DNA from: Lysobacter avium
Lineage (GTDB): Bacteria; Pseudomonadota; Gammaproteobacteria; Xanthomonadales; Xanthomonadaceae
Assembly: GCF_015209745.1 (NCBI RefSeq)
Contig: NZ_CP063657.1
Span: forward strand, 620,001-684,000
Length of the DNA stretch: 64,000 nt
Direction: 5' to 3'
Each line of letters starts with the position of its first letter. Within the stretch, counting starts at the first letter, position 1. This document shows positions 11,300 through 22,808 of the stretch, piece by piece. The notes beneath the pieces are model-generated. The model made no database searches. It saw only the letters and a program-made list of their open reading frames with translations, and was not told where the DNA came from. Made by a program: the position numbers and the translations under genes.

Positions 11300-11354
11300 G
11301 GTCCAGCTCCGGTTCGATCCCGTGGCACCGGTGCGGTGCGTCAAGCGGGGAGGG

Positions 11355-11462
11355 TGGTCGCAACCGGGCGCCGTTGTAGCGGACAGAGACCACGGATGGT
11401 CTCGATCGATCCTGCCAAGCCTGGCCGTCCCTGTAGCGACGGTCGCAGCGCCCCTCGGCGGA
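11355..11462 (-). promoter_or_regulatory. S-adenosylhomocysteine (SAH) riboswitch
   Basis: Read on the minus strand, the leader of ahcY contains the conserved SAH-riboswitch blocks in order: GCCGAGGGGCGCTGC (about 11446-11460), CCAGGCTTGGC in the middle and CAACGGCGCCC near the 3' end. GGGCGC pairs with GCGCCC, and GCCGAG pairs with CTTGGC, the expected long-range interactions. SAH riboswitches are known to turn on ahcY when SAH builds up. A promoter -10 lies directly upstream, so the aptamer starts almost at the transcript's 5' end. Confidence 0.92.
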
Positions 11463-11469
11463 CCGCGTC

Positions 11470-11497
11470 ATTGTAACGGCTTGTGCAACGCCTTGAA
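11470..11497 (-). promoter_or_regulatory. Candidate ahcY promoter
   Basis: TACAAT on the minus strand (11470-11475) is a good -10, with a weak -35 (TTCAAG, 11492-11497) at 16 bases. The predicted start near 11463 coincides with the first base of the SAH riboswitch, which supports the call. Confidence 0.5.
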
Positions 11498-11642
11498 CCG
11501 GCTCGGCGCCGCATCGGGACTTCCTTCACTGGCCGGGATTCAGCAACTGTGGGAGTTTGACGGTCACTCCAGCGTCGCGGGCCCGCATCGGCGACACGAC
11601 GCACCACTATCCGCATTTCACCGACATCTTCCCGGGAATCCC

Positions 11643-14147
<2,505 letters not shown>

Positions 14148-14191
14148 CTCATGCCGCGACCTGCGAATGGGAGCCGTGGTGGACATCGGAG

Positions 14192-14285
14192 GCGGGCGTG
14201 GATGCCCTTGAGTGTGAATGTCCCCCGGCACCGGTGAAGCTGGTGCCTCCTCCTTTATTTCACACCCAAGGGCATCCACACCCGC
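14192..14285 (-). repeat. Structured intergenic repeat, copy A
   Basis: Two 27-base outer arms (14192-14218 and 14259-14285) pair with only two imperfections. Between them lies the family core: on the minus strand GAAATAAAGGAGGAGGC, a short hairpin (GGCACC/GGTGCC) and GCCGGGGGACATTC. Both imperfections become G-U wobbles if the minus strand is transcribed. It starts 45 bases after the S9 peptidase stop. Confidence 0.85.
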
Positions 14286-14350
14286 TGTCCGTGCAGCGGC
14301 GGTAGTTGATGCACCGTGGGCTGCGCCAGCAGGCAGTCCGGCCACGCAGA

Positions 14351-14444
14351 CGCGAGCTGCGGGCGTTCGGAGCGAAGTAAAGGAGGAGGCCTCCGCCGCA
14401 GGCGGGGGCCGGGGGACATTCGCTGCGAACGCCCGCGGTTCGCG
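14351..14444 (+). repeat. Structured intergenic repeat, copy B
   Basis: Outer arms of 26 bases (14351-14376 and 14419-14444) flank the core GTAAAGGAGGAGGC, an inner hairpin with loop GCA and GCCGGGGGACATTC. The arm sequence differs from copy A but still pairs; its three imperfections are two G-U wobbles and one G-G mismatch in plus-strand RNA. It lies in inverted orientation to copy A, 65 bases away, and ends 28 bases from the convergent SDR gene. Confidence 0.85.
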
Positions 14445-14472
14445 GCCCCTAAAGCCCTGTCCGCTGCAACCG

Positions 14473-16095
14473 CTACCAATCGGTCGGTTTGTAGTCCTTC
14501 AAAAACTGGCCCCACACATGGGTGCCGGTGTTGAAGCCGTCGATGATCGGATCCACGATCCGCGCGGCGCCGTCGATGATGTCCAGCGGCGGATGGAAGC
14601 GCTCCTCAAGCGTCTTTCGCGCCGCCAGCTCGGCCGGATCCTCGTCGGTCACCCAGCCGGTGTCGACGCTGTTCATGTGGATGCCGTCGCCGTGGTAATC
14701 CGCGGCTGAGGTGCGCGTCATCATGTTAAGCGCGGCCTTGGCCATGTTGGTGTGGGGGTGCCGGGTCGTCTTGAAGTTGCGGTAGAACTGGCCCTCCACC
14801 GCCGAGACGTTGACGATGTGCCTGTCGCGGGTCGGTTCCTCGCCGTCGACCGTGCGCAGCATCAGCGGCTTGAGCCGGGCGTTGATCAGGAACGGGGCGA
14901 TGGCGTTGACCAGCTGGACTTCCAGCAGTTCCACCGAGGGCACTTCGTGCATCTGCAGGCGCCAGGAGTTGCGTCCGCGCAGATCCACCTGCTGCAGGTC
15001 CTGGTCCAGCCGGCCTTCCGGGAACAAGTGTTTCTGGCCCAGCAGCTCCTCGGCCAGCAGCGGCACCTGCGAGAGCTCGGCGGCACGCACTAGCCCGGCC
15101 ATCTGGCTGCCGGTGTTTGCCATTTCCTCGCGTGCCGCCGCGGCCTGCACCGACGCGGTGGCCTCGCCGAGCAGGTCCTGGCTGCGCAGGCCCTCGTATC
15201 CGCCGATCAGCTGGCGCACGGCTTCGGGCGTATCGCGCAGCGCAGCGGTCTCGCCGGCCATCATGTGGGCGTAGAACTCCGGCGGACGCCGCACCGTCTG
15301 GCACGCATTGTTGATGATGAAGTCCAGCCGCGGCCGCGTCGCCACCAGCTCGGCGCAGAAGGCTTCCACGCTGGGCGTATGGCGCAGGTCCAGGCCGAAG
15401 ATCTCCAGCCGGTCAGACCACTCGCCAAAGTCCGGCTCCTGGGCGTAGCGTGCGGCCGAGTCGCGCGGGAAGCGGGTCGTGACGATCAAGCCGGCGCCGG
15501 CGCGCAGCAGTTTCAGGCCGGCCTGGTAGCCGATCTTGACCCGGCCACCGGTCAGCAGGGCGACCCTGCCGCTCAGGTCCGCCAGCTCGGTGCGCTTGCG
15601 GAAGTTGAACGCCGCGCACTCGGGGCACAGCTGGTCGTAGAAGTGGTGCACGCGCGTGTATTTCTGCTTGCACACGTAGCAGTGCAGCAACTCGGGGGAT
15701 TCCGCGCCGGCGGTGTCTGCATCGGTCTGTGGCTGGCCGTCCGTGCCAGGCGGCGGGAAGTAGTTCAAGGCAGTGAACACCGGCTTGCGCCGCAGCGCGC
15801 GGATGCCGGTCTGGTTCAGGACCGCGTCGGCGCGGCGGATGTTCTCGGCATTGCGCTCGCGCTCCTGCGCCTTGAGCTTCTGCCGGCGCTGTCCGGGCTC
15901 GGGGTGATAGACGCTCGCGACCGCCTGGTGCAATCGGGAGCGATCCGCTTTGGGCAGATCGTCCAGCAGCGTGCGATCAGCGGCGACCGCCTCAAGCAAA
16001 TCCAGCGCCACCTGCAGGCGCTCGGACAGGGCGGTCGGTTCGGGACGGTCGGTACTGGCCGACGGGCGTGAGAGGGTGGAGTCAGCGTTGGTCAA
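14473..16095 (-). CDS. Atypical SDR-family protein with N-terminal zinc ribbon
   Basis: The 540-residue protein has an extra N-terminal region of about 170 residues with four cysteines (C139, C142, C157, C160; CYVC and CPEC) that look like a zinc ribbon. A Rossmann fold of the short-chain dehydrogenase family follows ([13 protein letters not shown] near 181-193, then INNACQT). The usual catalytic Tyr of YxxxK is absent: the motif reads TNMAK. It may therefore bind a nucleotide without normal SDR chemistry. The only start at this end is a TTG at 16095, so the N-terminus is uncertain. Substrate unknown. It is transcribed away from pilR's end, in the same direction. Confidence 0.75.
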   Translation of the reverse strand: MTNADSTLSRPSASTDRPEPTALSERLQVALDLLEAVAADRTLLDDLPKADRSRLHQAVASVYHPEPGQRRQKLKAQERERNAENIRRADAVLNQTGIRALRRKPVFTALNYFPPPGTDGQPQTDADTAGAESPELLHCYVCKQKYTRVHHFYDQLCPECAAFNFRKRTELADLSGRVALLTGGRVKIGYQAGLKLLRAGAGLIVTTRFPRDSAARYAQEPDFGEWSDRLEIFGLDLRHTPSVEAFCAELVATRPRLDFIINNACQTVRRPPEFYAHMMAGETAALRDTPEAVRQLIGGYEGLRSQDLLGEATASVQAAAAREEMANTGSQMAGLVRAAELSQVPLLAEELLGQKHLFPEGRLDQDLQQVDLRGRNSWRLQMHEVPSVELLEVQLVNAIAPFLINARLKPLMLRTVDGEEPTRDRHIVNVSAVEGQFYRNFKTTRHPHTNMAKAALNMMTRTSAADYHGDGIHMNSVDTGWVTDEDPAELAARKTLEERFHPPLDIIDGAARIVDPIIDGFNTGTHVWGQFLKDYKPTDW

Positions 16096-16208
16096 GATGG
16101 TGGCTTTGATCGGGGCAAGACGGCCAGTTTAACGGCCACCGGCATGGGCGCCTCCGATCGATCAGGCAATCCGCCGCCAGCCCCGCAGCGAGCGCACCGG
16201 AGCGCCGG

Positions 16209-17666
16209 TCAGTCGATGCCCAGCTTCTTCAACTTGTAGCGCAGCGCGCGAAAAGTGATGCCCAGCGACGCGGCGGTACGGGTCTTGTTGTAGCGGTTTT
16301 CCTGCAACGCGTGCTGGATTGCGGCGCGCTCGATTTCCTCGATGTACGAAGGCAACGCGCTGGTCGCGGTGTCGCGCGGATCGATGGTGCGAGGGTCGAT
16401 CCCCGCCGCGGCGGCCGCCGCCTGTGGCGTCTGGGAGCCGGGCGCGGGTGGCTGCAATGGCGCAACGCCGGGCTCGCGCGGTGCCTGACGCGGCGTGGCA
16501 TGGGCCGCGCTCGCCTGCGGCAAGTGCAGGTCATGCACCTCGAGCCGGTCGCCGTCGGCCATGGCCATGGCGCGTTCGAGGATGTTCTCCAGCTCGCGCA
16601 CGTTGCCCGGAAAGGCGTACTGGCCAAGGGCGTCCATGGCCTCGGCGGAAAGCGCCGGCGGTTCGCGGCCCAGGTCGGAGGCCAGGCGCTGGACGATCTT
16701 CGCGCACAGGCCCGGCAGGTCGGACAGACGCTCGCGCAGCGGCGGCACGCGCAGCTCGATCACATTGATCCGGTAGTAGAGGTCTTGGCGGAAGCGGCCC
16801 TCGGCAACCATGCCGGCCAGGTCCTTGTGCGTGGCCGAAAGGATGCGCACATCCACCATCACCTCCGCGTTGGCCCCGACCGGTTTGACGGATTTTTCCT
16901 GGATCGCACGCAGCAGCTTGACCTGCATCGGCAGCGGCAGTTCGGCCACCTCGTCCAGGAACAGGGTGCCGCCGTCGGCGCTGTGGAACAGCCCGGGCTT
17001 GTCGGCGTGGGCACCGGTGAAGCTGCCCTTCTTGTGGCCGAAGAACTCGCTTTCCATCAGCTCGTTGGGGATCGCGCCGCAGTTGACGGGCACGAAGGGA
17101 CCGCTGCCGCGGCTGCCCTCGGCGTGGATCGTGCGGGCAACCAGTTCCTTGCCCACGCCCGACTCGCCGGCGATGTACACCGGGGCCTGGCTGCGCGCGA
17201 CCTTGGTGATGGTCTCGCGCAGCTGCTGCATCGCGGGCGATTCGCCGTACAGGCGGGTGGCCAGGTTTTCCGGATTGGACCGTACCGTCGGCTTCTCCTT
17301 CAGGTCCAGCGCGTGGCGGACCAGGTCGCGCAACACCGACAGCTCGACCGGCTTGGCGACAAAATCGAAGGCGCCGGCCTTGAGCGCCTCAACCGCCGCA
17401 TCGACATTGCCGAAGGCGGTGATCATCGCCACCGGGGTTTCCGGAAACTTCTCGGTGATCTCGGCGATCAGATCGATGCCCGAGCCGTCCGGGAGGCGCA
17501 TGTCGGTCAGGCACAGGTCATAGCGGTTGCGCGCCAGCTGCGCGCGGGCATCGCCCAGGCTGGACGCGGTGTCGCATCGCAGTCCCATGCGGCCCAGGGT
17601 CATCACCAGCAACTCGCGGATATCCCGCTCGTCATCGACTACCAAAGCGCTGCGTGTCTCAGCCAT
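16209..17666 (-). CDS. pilR: Type IV pilus sigma-54 response regulator PilR
   Basis: PilR activates RpoN-dependent pilin transcription. The 485-residue protein has a receiver domain (phosphoacceptor Asp in LCLTDMRLPDG), an AAA+ sigma-54 activation domain (Walker A GESGVGKE; the sigma-54 loop reads GSFTGA in place of GAFTGA) and a Fis-type HTH at the end (NKTRTAASLGITFRALRYKL). A Pro/Ala-rich linker of about 60 residues precedes the HTH. It lies 21 bases downstream of pilS, so they form an operon. The pairing with PilS and the position next to sucCD, as in Xanthomonas, favour PilR over NtrC. Confidence 0.93.
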   Translation of the reverse strand: MAETRSALVVDDERDIRELLVMTLGRMGLRCDTASSLGDARAQLARNRYDLCLTDMRLPDGSGIDLIAEITEKFPETPVAMITAFGNVDAAVEALKAGAFDFVAKPVELSVLRDLVRHALDLKEKPTVRSNPENLATRLYGESPAMQQLRETITKVARSQAPVYIAGESGVGKELVARTIHAEGSRGSGPFVPVNCGAIPNELMESEFFGHKKGSFTGAHADKPGLFHSADGGTLFLDEVAELPLPMQVKLLRAIQEKSVKPVGANAEVMVDVRILSATHKDLAGMVAEGRFRQDLYYRINVIELRVPPLRERLSDLPGLCAKIVQRLASDLGREPPALSAEAMDALGQYAFPGNVRELENILERAMAMADGDRLEVHDLHLPQASAAHATPRQAPREPGVAPLQPPAPGSQTPQAAAAAAGIDPRTIDPRDTATSALPSYIEEIERAAIQHALQENRYNKTRTAASLGITFRALRYKLKKLGID

Positions 17667-17687
17667 CCCGTCCTCCGATCATGAAGG

Positions 17688-19310
17688 CTAGCTTAAGCGA
17701 TCACGACGTATCGAGGCAGTAGAGGACAGGCGGATCCGGAAACAGCTGCCCCCGGCGGGCAGCGCGATGAAGTCCAGCGAGGCCTGGTTGGCGAGGATCA
17801 GTTCGCGGGCGATGTACAGGCCCAGGCCGGTGCCGTGTCCGGATGTGGTGAAAAACGGCTGGAACAACTGCTGGGCGACGCGTTCGGGGATCCCCGGCCC
17901 GCGGTCGGTGACATCGATGATCGGGTGCCGGCGATCGTCCTGGTGGACGTGAACGCTCACCCGCGCCGGCTCGCCGGGCATGCGCCCGTAGGTGAGCGCG
18001 TTGTGCACCAGCACGGTCAGCACCTGCAGCAGGTGACGCGGATCGACCAGCGCCTGCACCTCCGGCCGCTCCGACGTCGCGACGAGGGTGTCGTTTTCCA
18101 GCGGATGGCCGGCGCGGTACTCGTTGACGAATCGGTTCACCAGTGCGACCAGGTCCACGTAATCGGGTGAGGCCGGTTCGCGCCGCGCCAGTCCCAGGAC
18201 GTTCTCGACGATGCCGTTCATGCGCTGGCCCTGCTGGCGGATGATTTCCAGCAGGCGGCGGTCGGAAACGGCAATGTCGTCGGACTCCTCCAGCAGTTGC
18301 ACCGCGTAGTTGATCGCCGCCAGCGGGTTGCGGATTTCGTGTGCCAGGCTGGCGGAGAACCGTCCCAGCGTTGCCAGGGTCATGGATTCGGCACGGCGCG
18401 AGAGCAGCGACGTGTCATCCAGGAACACCAGGGTCTGGTCGCTGCCGGCAAGCAGGCGGGTGAAGCGTGGGATCACGTCGTTCTGGTCGGTCGCCACCTG
18501 CAGCGGCCCGTCGTCGACCACGCCCGACTCGCGCCACGCGGCAAGGCGGCGCGAGAGTTCTGGCAGTGCCAGCGCCAGGTCGCGATGGCCATCGCCGGCT
18601 TCGCCCAGCAGCAGCAGCGCGGCCTCGTTGGCCAGCTGCACCCGGTTCTGGCCGTCCACCAGCAGCACGCCGGTGCGAAGGCGACGGATGATCAGCTCGT
18701 TGACCTCGGTGAGATGCGCGGTCTGTACCCCGCGGGTCTCGGCCAGTTCGTAGCTGTCGCGCATCTGCCGGCCCAGGATGCTGGTCGTGGTGGCTACCGC
18801 CAGATACCCGACCGAGAACATCAACGGCTCGGTGATCGCCCTTTCACTTTCATCCAGCAGGACGGCCCAGAAATGTTCACCGACGATCCCGACCACCGCG
18901 ACCATGGCTGCGCCCAGGCCCAAACGCGGGGGCAGCAGCAGCGCCGCGGCGCCGACGTTGAACAGCAGCATCAGGGCGATACCGGTGCCCGCGACAGGGA
19001 TCGCATGGATCGCCAGGATCCCGAACAGCAGGTCGCAGCAGATGCCCACGAGTGCCTGTCCACGCAGTTCGCCACGACGACCGAACGCAAACAGGACGGC
19101 GCCCAGGAACAGGTAGGACAGCGCTACCACCCGCGCAAGCAGGTCGTGCCTGGGCGGCTCGAGCATGTCCGTCACCGGCCCGAACAGGACCAGTACCAGC
19201 AGCGAGCCTTCCAGCAGCCGGTAAAGCGTGAAGAAGTAGAGTTCGCGGCGCAGCGCGCTGTCGGCGTCGTCGTTGGGCTGGACGGCGAGGGCTGGCGACA
19301 CGCGGTTCAT
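17688..19310 (-). CDS. pilS: Type IV pilus sensor histidine kinase PilS
   Basis: The 540-residue kinase has about six membrane segments in its first 190 residues, a PAS-like region, then HisKA with the phosphoacceptor in SASLAHEIRNPLAAI and a HATPase domain with DRGPGIPE and GTGLGLYIA. In other bacteria PilS senses pilin levels in the membrane and phosphorylates PilR. The ATG at 19310 gives the usual PilS length; a longer open frame upstream runs antisense to sucCD and is not coding. A TATACT sequence about 25 bases upstream could be its -10. Confidence 0.92.
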   Translation of the reverse strand: MNRVSPALAVQPNDDADSALRRELYFFTLYRLLEGSLLVLVLFGPVTDMLEPPRHDLLARVVALSYLFLGAVLFAFGRRGELRGQALVGICCDLLFGILAIHAIPVAGTGIALMLLFNVGAAALLLPPRLGLGAAMVAVVGIVGEHFWAVLLDESERAITEPLMFSVGYLAVATTTSILGRQMRDSYELAETRGVQTAHLTEVNELIIRRLRTGVLLVDGQNRVQLANEAALLLLGEAGDGHRDLALALPELSRRLAAWRESGVVDDGPLQVATDQNDVIPRFTRLLAGSDQTLVFLDDTSLLSRRAESMTLATLGRFSASLAHEIRNPLAAINYAVQLLEESDDIAVSDRRLLEIIRQQGQRMNGIVENVLGLARREPASPDYVDLVALVNRFVNEYRAGHPLENDTLVATSERPEVQALVDPRHLLQVLTVLVHNALTYGRMPGEPARVSVHVHQDDRRHPIIDVTDRGPGIPERVAQQLFQPFFTTSGHGTGLGLYIARELILANQASLDFIALPAGGSCFRIRLSSTASIRRDRLS

Positions 19311-19475
19311 CCTTGGGCAGTGTTGGTTCGCACGAGTATAGGCACGCGTGTTGCGATCGCGGCCAGCCCGGATTTTGCGGGGGGCGGCGCGATCGGCCAC
19401 AATAGCGGGCCCCTCGCTCCCGAGCCGTTTCCGGCTGCGCCAGCGAGGGATGTCTTCCACTCCCCTCGGTGACGC

Positions 19476-20639
19476 ATGAATTTTCACGAATACCAGGCAA
19501 AGCAGTTGTTTGCCGACTACGGCATTGCCGTGCCGGCCGGGCGCATCGCCCGCACTCCTGAAGAAGCGGTCGAAGCGGCCAAGTCCATCCCGGGCGACCT
19601 GTGGGTGGTGAAGGCGCAGATCCACGCCGGCGGCCGCGGCAAGGCCGGCGGCGTCAAGCTGGCCAAGACCTTTGACGAGGTCAAGCAGTTCACCAAGGCG
19701 ATGCTCGGTACCTCGATGGAGACCTACCAGACCGCCGGCGTCGCCCTGCCCATCGACTCGGTGTTGATCTGCGAAGGCACCGACATCGACAAGGAACTCT
19801 ACCTGTCGGTCCTGGTCGACCGCAGCACCCAGACGGTGACCTTCATCGCCTCCGCTGAAGGCGGCATGGACATCGAGCAGGTCGCCGCCGAGAAGCCCGA
19901 GGCGATCAAGACCATCCACGTGAACTACGTGGAAGGCCTCCAGCCCTACCAGTGCCGGGCGCTGGGCTTCGACATGGGCCTGAACGCCAGGCAGGTCAAC
20001 CAGTTGACCAAGATCATGACCGGGCTGTTCAAGCTGTTCCACGAGAAGGACCTGGCGCTGGTCGAGCTGAACCCGCTGGCGATCCTGACCAACGGCGACC
20101 TCGCCGTGCTCGACGGCAAGATCAATTCCGATGACACCGCGACCTACCGTCATCCCGACCTGGCCGACATGCGCGACATCCGCCAGGAAGACGAGACCGA
20201 GGTCAAAGCCAGCCAGCACGACCTGAACTACGTGACCATGGACGGCAACATCGGCTGCATGGTCAACGGCGCAGGCCTGGCGATGGCGACCATGGACGTG
20301 ATCAAGCTGGAAGGCGGTGAGCCGGCCAACTTCCTCGACGTGGGCGGCGGCGCGACCAAGGAGCGCGTGACCGAGGCGTTCAAGCTGATCCTGTCCAGCG
20401 ACAAGGTGAAGGCGATCTTCGTCAACATCTTCGGCGGCATCGTGCGCTGCGACATGATCGCCGAGGGCATCATCGCCGCGGTCAAGGAAGTGGACGTCAA
20501 GGTGCCGGTGATCGTGCGTCTGGAAGGCACCAACGTGGATGCCGGCAAGGAGCTGCTGAAGAACTCCGGCCTGGCGATCACCTCCGCCGATGACATCAAC
20601 GATGGCGCCCGCAAGGCCGTCGCCGCCGTTGCCGCCTGA
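19476..20639 (+). CDS. sucC: Succinyl-CoA ligase, beta subunit
   Basis: SucC with SucD converts succinyl-CoA to succinate with formation of ATP or GTP in the TCA cycle. The 387-residue protein begins [16 protein letters not shown], carries the ATP-grasp motif [16 protein letters not shown] and the CoA-region FLDVGGGA and [10 protein letters not shown]. Length is typical. sucD starts 24 bases downstream, so the two form an operon divergent from pilSR. It is not linked to sucAB here. Confidence 0.98.
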   Translation: MNFHEYQAKQLFADYGIAVPAGRIARTPEEAVEAAKSIPGDLWVVKAQIHAGGRGKAGGVKLAKTFDEVKQFTKAMLGTSMETYQTAGVALPIDSVLICEGTDIDKELYLSVLVDRSTQTVTFIASAEGGMDIEQVAAEKPEAIKTIHVNYVEGLQPYQCRALGFDMGLNARQVNQLTKIMTGLFKLFHEKDLALVELNPLAILTNGDLAVLDGKINSDDTATYRHPDLADMRDIRQEDETEVKASQHDLNYVTMDGNIGCMVNGAGLAMATMDVIKLEGGEPANFLDVGGGATKERVTEAFKLILSSDKVKAIFVNIFGGIVRCDMIAEGIIAAVKEVDVKVPVIVRLEGTNVDAGKELLKNSGLAITSADDINDGARKAVAAVAA

Positions 20640-20663
20640 CCACATCACCAGGATTCGATATAC

Positions 20664-21539
20664 ATGAGCGTTTTGATCAACAAGAACACCAAGGTGATCG
20701 TGCAGGGCTTCACCGGCTCGCAGGGCACCTTCCACGCCGAGCAGATGCTCGAGTACGGCACGAAGGTCGTCGGCGGCGTCACCCCGGGCAAGGGCGGCAC
20801 CACGCACCTGGACCTGCCGGTCTTCAACACGGTCGCCGACGCGGTCGAGCAGACCGGTGCGGACGCCTCGGTCATCTACGTGCCGCCGGCGTTCGCCGCC
20901 GACGCGATCCTTGAAGCCGCCGACGCCGGCATCACCGTCATCGTGTGCATCACTGAGGGCATCCCGGTACTGGACATGCTGCGGGTCAAGAACGTGCTCA
21001 ACGACTACGAAGACGTCGTGCTGATCGGCCCGAACTGCCCCGGCGTGATCACCCCCGGCGAGTGCAAGATCGGCATCATGCCCGGCCACATCCACACCGT
21101 CGGCAAGATCGGCATCGTCAGCCGCTCCGGCACCCTGACCTACGAGGCGGTCAAGCAGACCACCGACGTCGGCCTTGGCCAGTCGACCGTCATCGGCATC
21201 GGCGGTGATCCGATCCACGGCCTGGACTTCATCGACTGCCTGAAGCTGTTCCAGGACGATGAGCAGACCGAAGGCATCATCATGGTCGGCGAGATCGGCG
21301 GCAGCGCCGAGGAAGAGGCGGCCGAGTTCATCGCGCAGTACGTGACCAAGCCGGTCGTCGGCTTCATCGCCGGCGCCAGCGCCCCGGAAGGCAAGCGCAT
21401 GGGCCACGCCGGTGCGATCGCCTCGGGCGGTCAGGGCACCGCGGAGGGCAAGTTTGCCGCGATGGAGAAGGCGGGCGTGACCACGGTCAAGTCACCCGGT
21501 GACCTGGGCGCGGCGATTGCGAAGCTGCTGGCGAAGTAA
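20664..21539 (+). CDS. sucD: Succinyl-CoA ligase, alpha subunit
   Basis: The 291-residue subunit carries the CoA-binding Rossmann domain ([16 protein letters not shown]), [12 protein letters not shown] and the active-site histidine, which is phosphorylated during catalysis, in [10 protein letters not shown]. It partners SucC. An intrinsic terminator lies about 60 bases past its stop codon. Confidence 0.98.
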   Translation: MSVLINKNTKVIVQGFTGSQGTFHAEQMLEYGTKVVGGVTPGKGGTTHLDLPVFNTVADAVEQTGADASVIYVPPAFAADAILEAADAGITVIVCITEGIPVLDMLRVKNVLNDYEDVVLIGPNCPGVITPGECKIGIMPGHIHTVGKIGIVSRSGTLTYEAVKQTTDVGLGQSTVIGIGGDPIHGLDFIDCLKLFQDDEQTEGIIMVGEIGGSAEEEAAEFIAQYVTKPVVGFIAGASAPEGKRMGHAGAIASGGQGTAEGKFAAMEKAGVTTVKSPGDLGAAIAKLLAK

Positions 21540-21597
21540 GCACGCCAGCCAGTGACTTGCCGTCGGAGAAACGGCAGCAGGATCATTGCAGGAAATG

Positions 21598-21625
21598 AAA
21601 AAGGCCACCTTGGGGTGGCCTTTTT
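21598..21625 (+). terminator. Intrinsic terminator of sucCD
   Basis: A stem AAAAAGGCCACC/GGTGGCC with a short TTGG loop (21603-21620) is followed by TTTTT. The A-run on the left makes it usable in both directions. Confidence 0.88.
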
Positions 21626-21699
21626 CGTGGGTGTTCGCCGGACTCCGGGGTTAGTTAAAGCAATGCGTGATCGCTGGGGTGATTGTGGTCGACCGAGGG

Positions 21700-21797
21700 G
21701 GCGTGACCTGCATGTCTTCCGGGCGAATGTCCCCCGGCTCCCGCCTGCGGCGGGCGCCTCCTCCTTTATTTCGCCCGGAAGACACACAGGCCACGCC
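21700..21797 (-). repeat. Structured intergenic repeat, copy C
   Basis: The outer arms are 28 bases long (21700-21727 and 21770-21797) with three imperfections, all of them G-U wobbles in minus-strand RNA. The core on the minus strand is GAAATAAAGGAGGAGGC, an inner hairpin with loop GCA and GCCGGGGGACATTC. It lies beyond the sucD terminator. Confidence 0.85.
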
Positions 21798-21842
21798 TTT
21801 GCTGACGGTTCGCCTCTAAAAGCACCAGCCACGCTGGAACGA

Positions 21843-21933
21843 CGGGGGTGGGTGTCCTTGGGGCGAAGTAAAGGAGGAGGCACCGGCTTTACCGGTGCCG
21901 GGGGACATTCGCGGCCAAGGGCGTCCACCCCCG
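21843..21933 (+). repeat. Structured intergenic repeat, copy D
   Basis: Outer arms (21843-21867 and 21908-21933) pair over about 25 positions, with three G-U wobbles in plus-strand RNA and one small internal loop. The core is GTAAAGGAGGAGGC, the inner hairpin GGCACCGG/CCGGTGCC and GCCGGGGGACATTC. It is inverted relative to copy C, 45 bases away, and ends nine bases from the stop codon of the convergent lipoprotein gene. Confidence 0.85.
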
Positions 21934-21942
21934 GCGCCTCGG

Positions 21943-22641
21943 CTAGTCTGCAGCTGTGCCGCTTTTCTCCGCGTCACCGGCCTCGACCACGGCTTCCCCG
22001 CCCCACGGCGCCGGCGGCGTGGCAATCGGCCGGGTCAGGTCGAAGCCGACCCGGAACATGCGGTCCTCGCCGGTGCGCGCCAGTTCGTAGACGAACTGCT
22101 TCTCCGGTTCGATCTCGATCGCCCACACGTTGGTATTGGATACGTCCATGCCTTCGCGGGTGAACATTGCCTGGGAAAAGCTGTCGACCGGAAATTCCTG
22201 CCTGTTCGCGCTGCCCGGGTTTGCGGTCTCGCCGCCGTACATGGTCACCGGGTCGTCGCTGCCGTCCTCCAGCCGGTGATCGTGCTTCAGGCGCAGGCCG
22301 TCACCCGTCCGGGTCAGGACCCAGGTGCGCGAGTAGTTGTCGCCGACGTTGAAGGGGATGCGGATTTCCCGGTCGCTGCACTCGCGCACGTGCATGGTCA
22401 GGGTCTGGTCGCGGAACGGGTCCGGACCGTCGCTGACCGGCCGATCGGTCAGTACGCTGCCCTCGAACGCCTTGCCGCACAGCGCGGTGAGGCGGTCGAA
22501 AAACGCCTGCTGCGGATCGGCGGTCGCCGCAGACGGTGTGTCGGCAGCGGTGGTGGTAGTGGTGGTATCGGTCGCCGATGGACTGCAGGCGGCGAGGGCG
22601 GCGGCGAAAGTCGCCGGCAGAAGGATGCGGGAAATAGTCAT
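21943..22641 (-). CDS. Lipoprotein of unknown function
   Basis: The 232-residue protein has a signal sequence with lipobox LAAC (Cys19), then a Thr-rich run (TDTTTTTTAADT) typical of a flexible tether, then a globular part with RECSDREIRIPFNVGDNYSRT and GFDLTRPIATPPAPWGGE. I do not recognise the family. It is probably anchored in the envelope. It stands alone: thrC ends 167 bases beyond its start codon on the same strand, and the structured repeats lie downstream. Confidence 0.72.
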   Translation of the reverse strand: MTISRILLPATFAAALAACSPSATDTTTTTTAADTPSAATADPQQAFFDRLTALCGKAFEGSVLTDRPVSDGPDPFRDQTLTMHVRECSDREIRIPFNVGDNYSRTWVLTRTGDGLRLKHDHRLEDGSDDPVTMYGGETANPGSANRQEFPVDSFSQAMFTREGMDVSNTNVWAIEIEPEKQFVYELARTGEDRMFRVGFDLTRPIATPPAPWGGEAVVEAGDAEKSGTAAD

Positions 22642-22808
22642 CCAGCCACGCTAGCCGGTTTCGACCGTGCATGCCATGCGGGGGTGCAGGAAGCCGTGCA
22701 CCCGGGTCGATGTCGACAGGGAAAGCGTTGAGCTTGAGGTGGCGTGGCCAAGGAGCGCACCCCACGGACGCGACTGCACGCTGACATCGCGACGCTGGTC
22801 TCGCGCGA

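Noticed and set aside
14473..16095. FabV-type enoyl-ACP reductase
   Set aside because: The tyrosine motif and length do not fit FabV, and the zinc-ribbon N-terminus is foreign to it.
19311..21407. Long upstream extension of pilS on the minus strand
   Set aside because: It runs antisense to sucC and sucD, and its translation is low-complexity (Asp, His, Val, Leu) without family features, a GC-rich shadow.
22670..22705. Terminator after thrC
   Set aside because: A GGGTGCA/TGCACCC stem is present but has no T-run in the direction of transcription.
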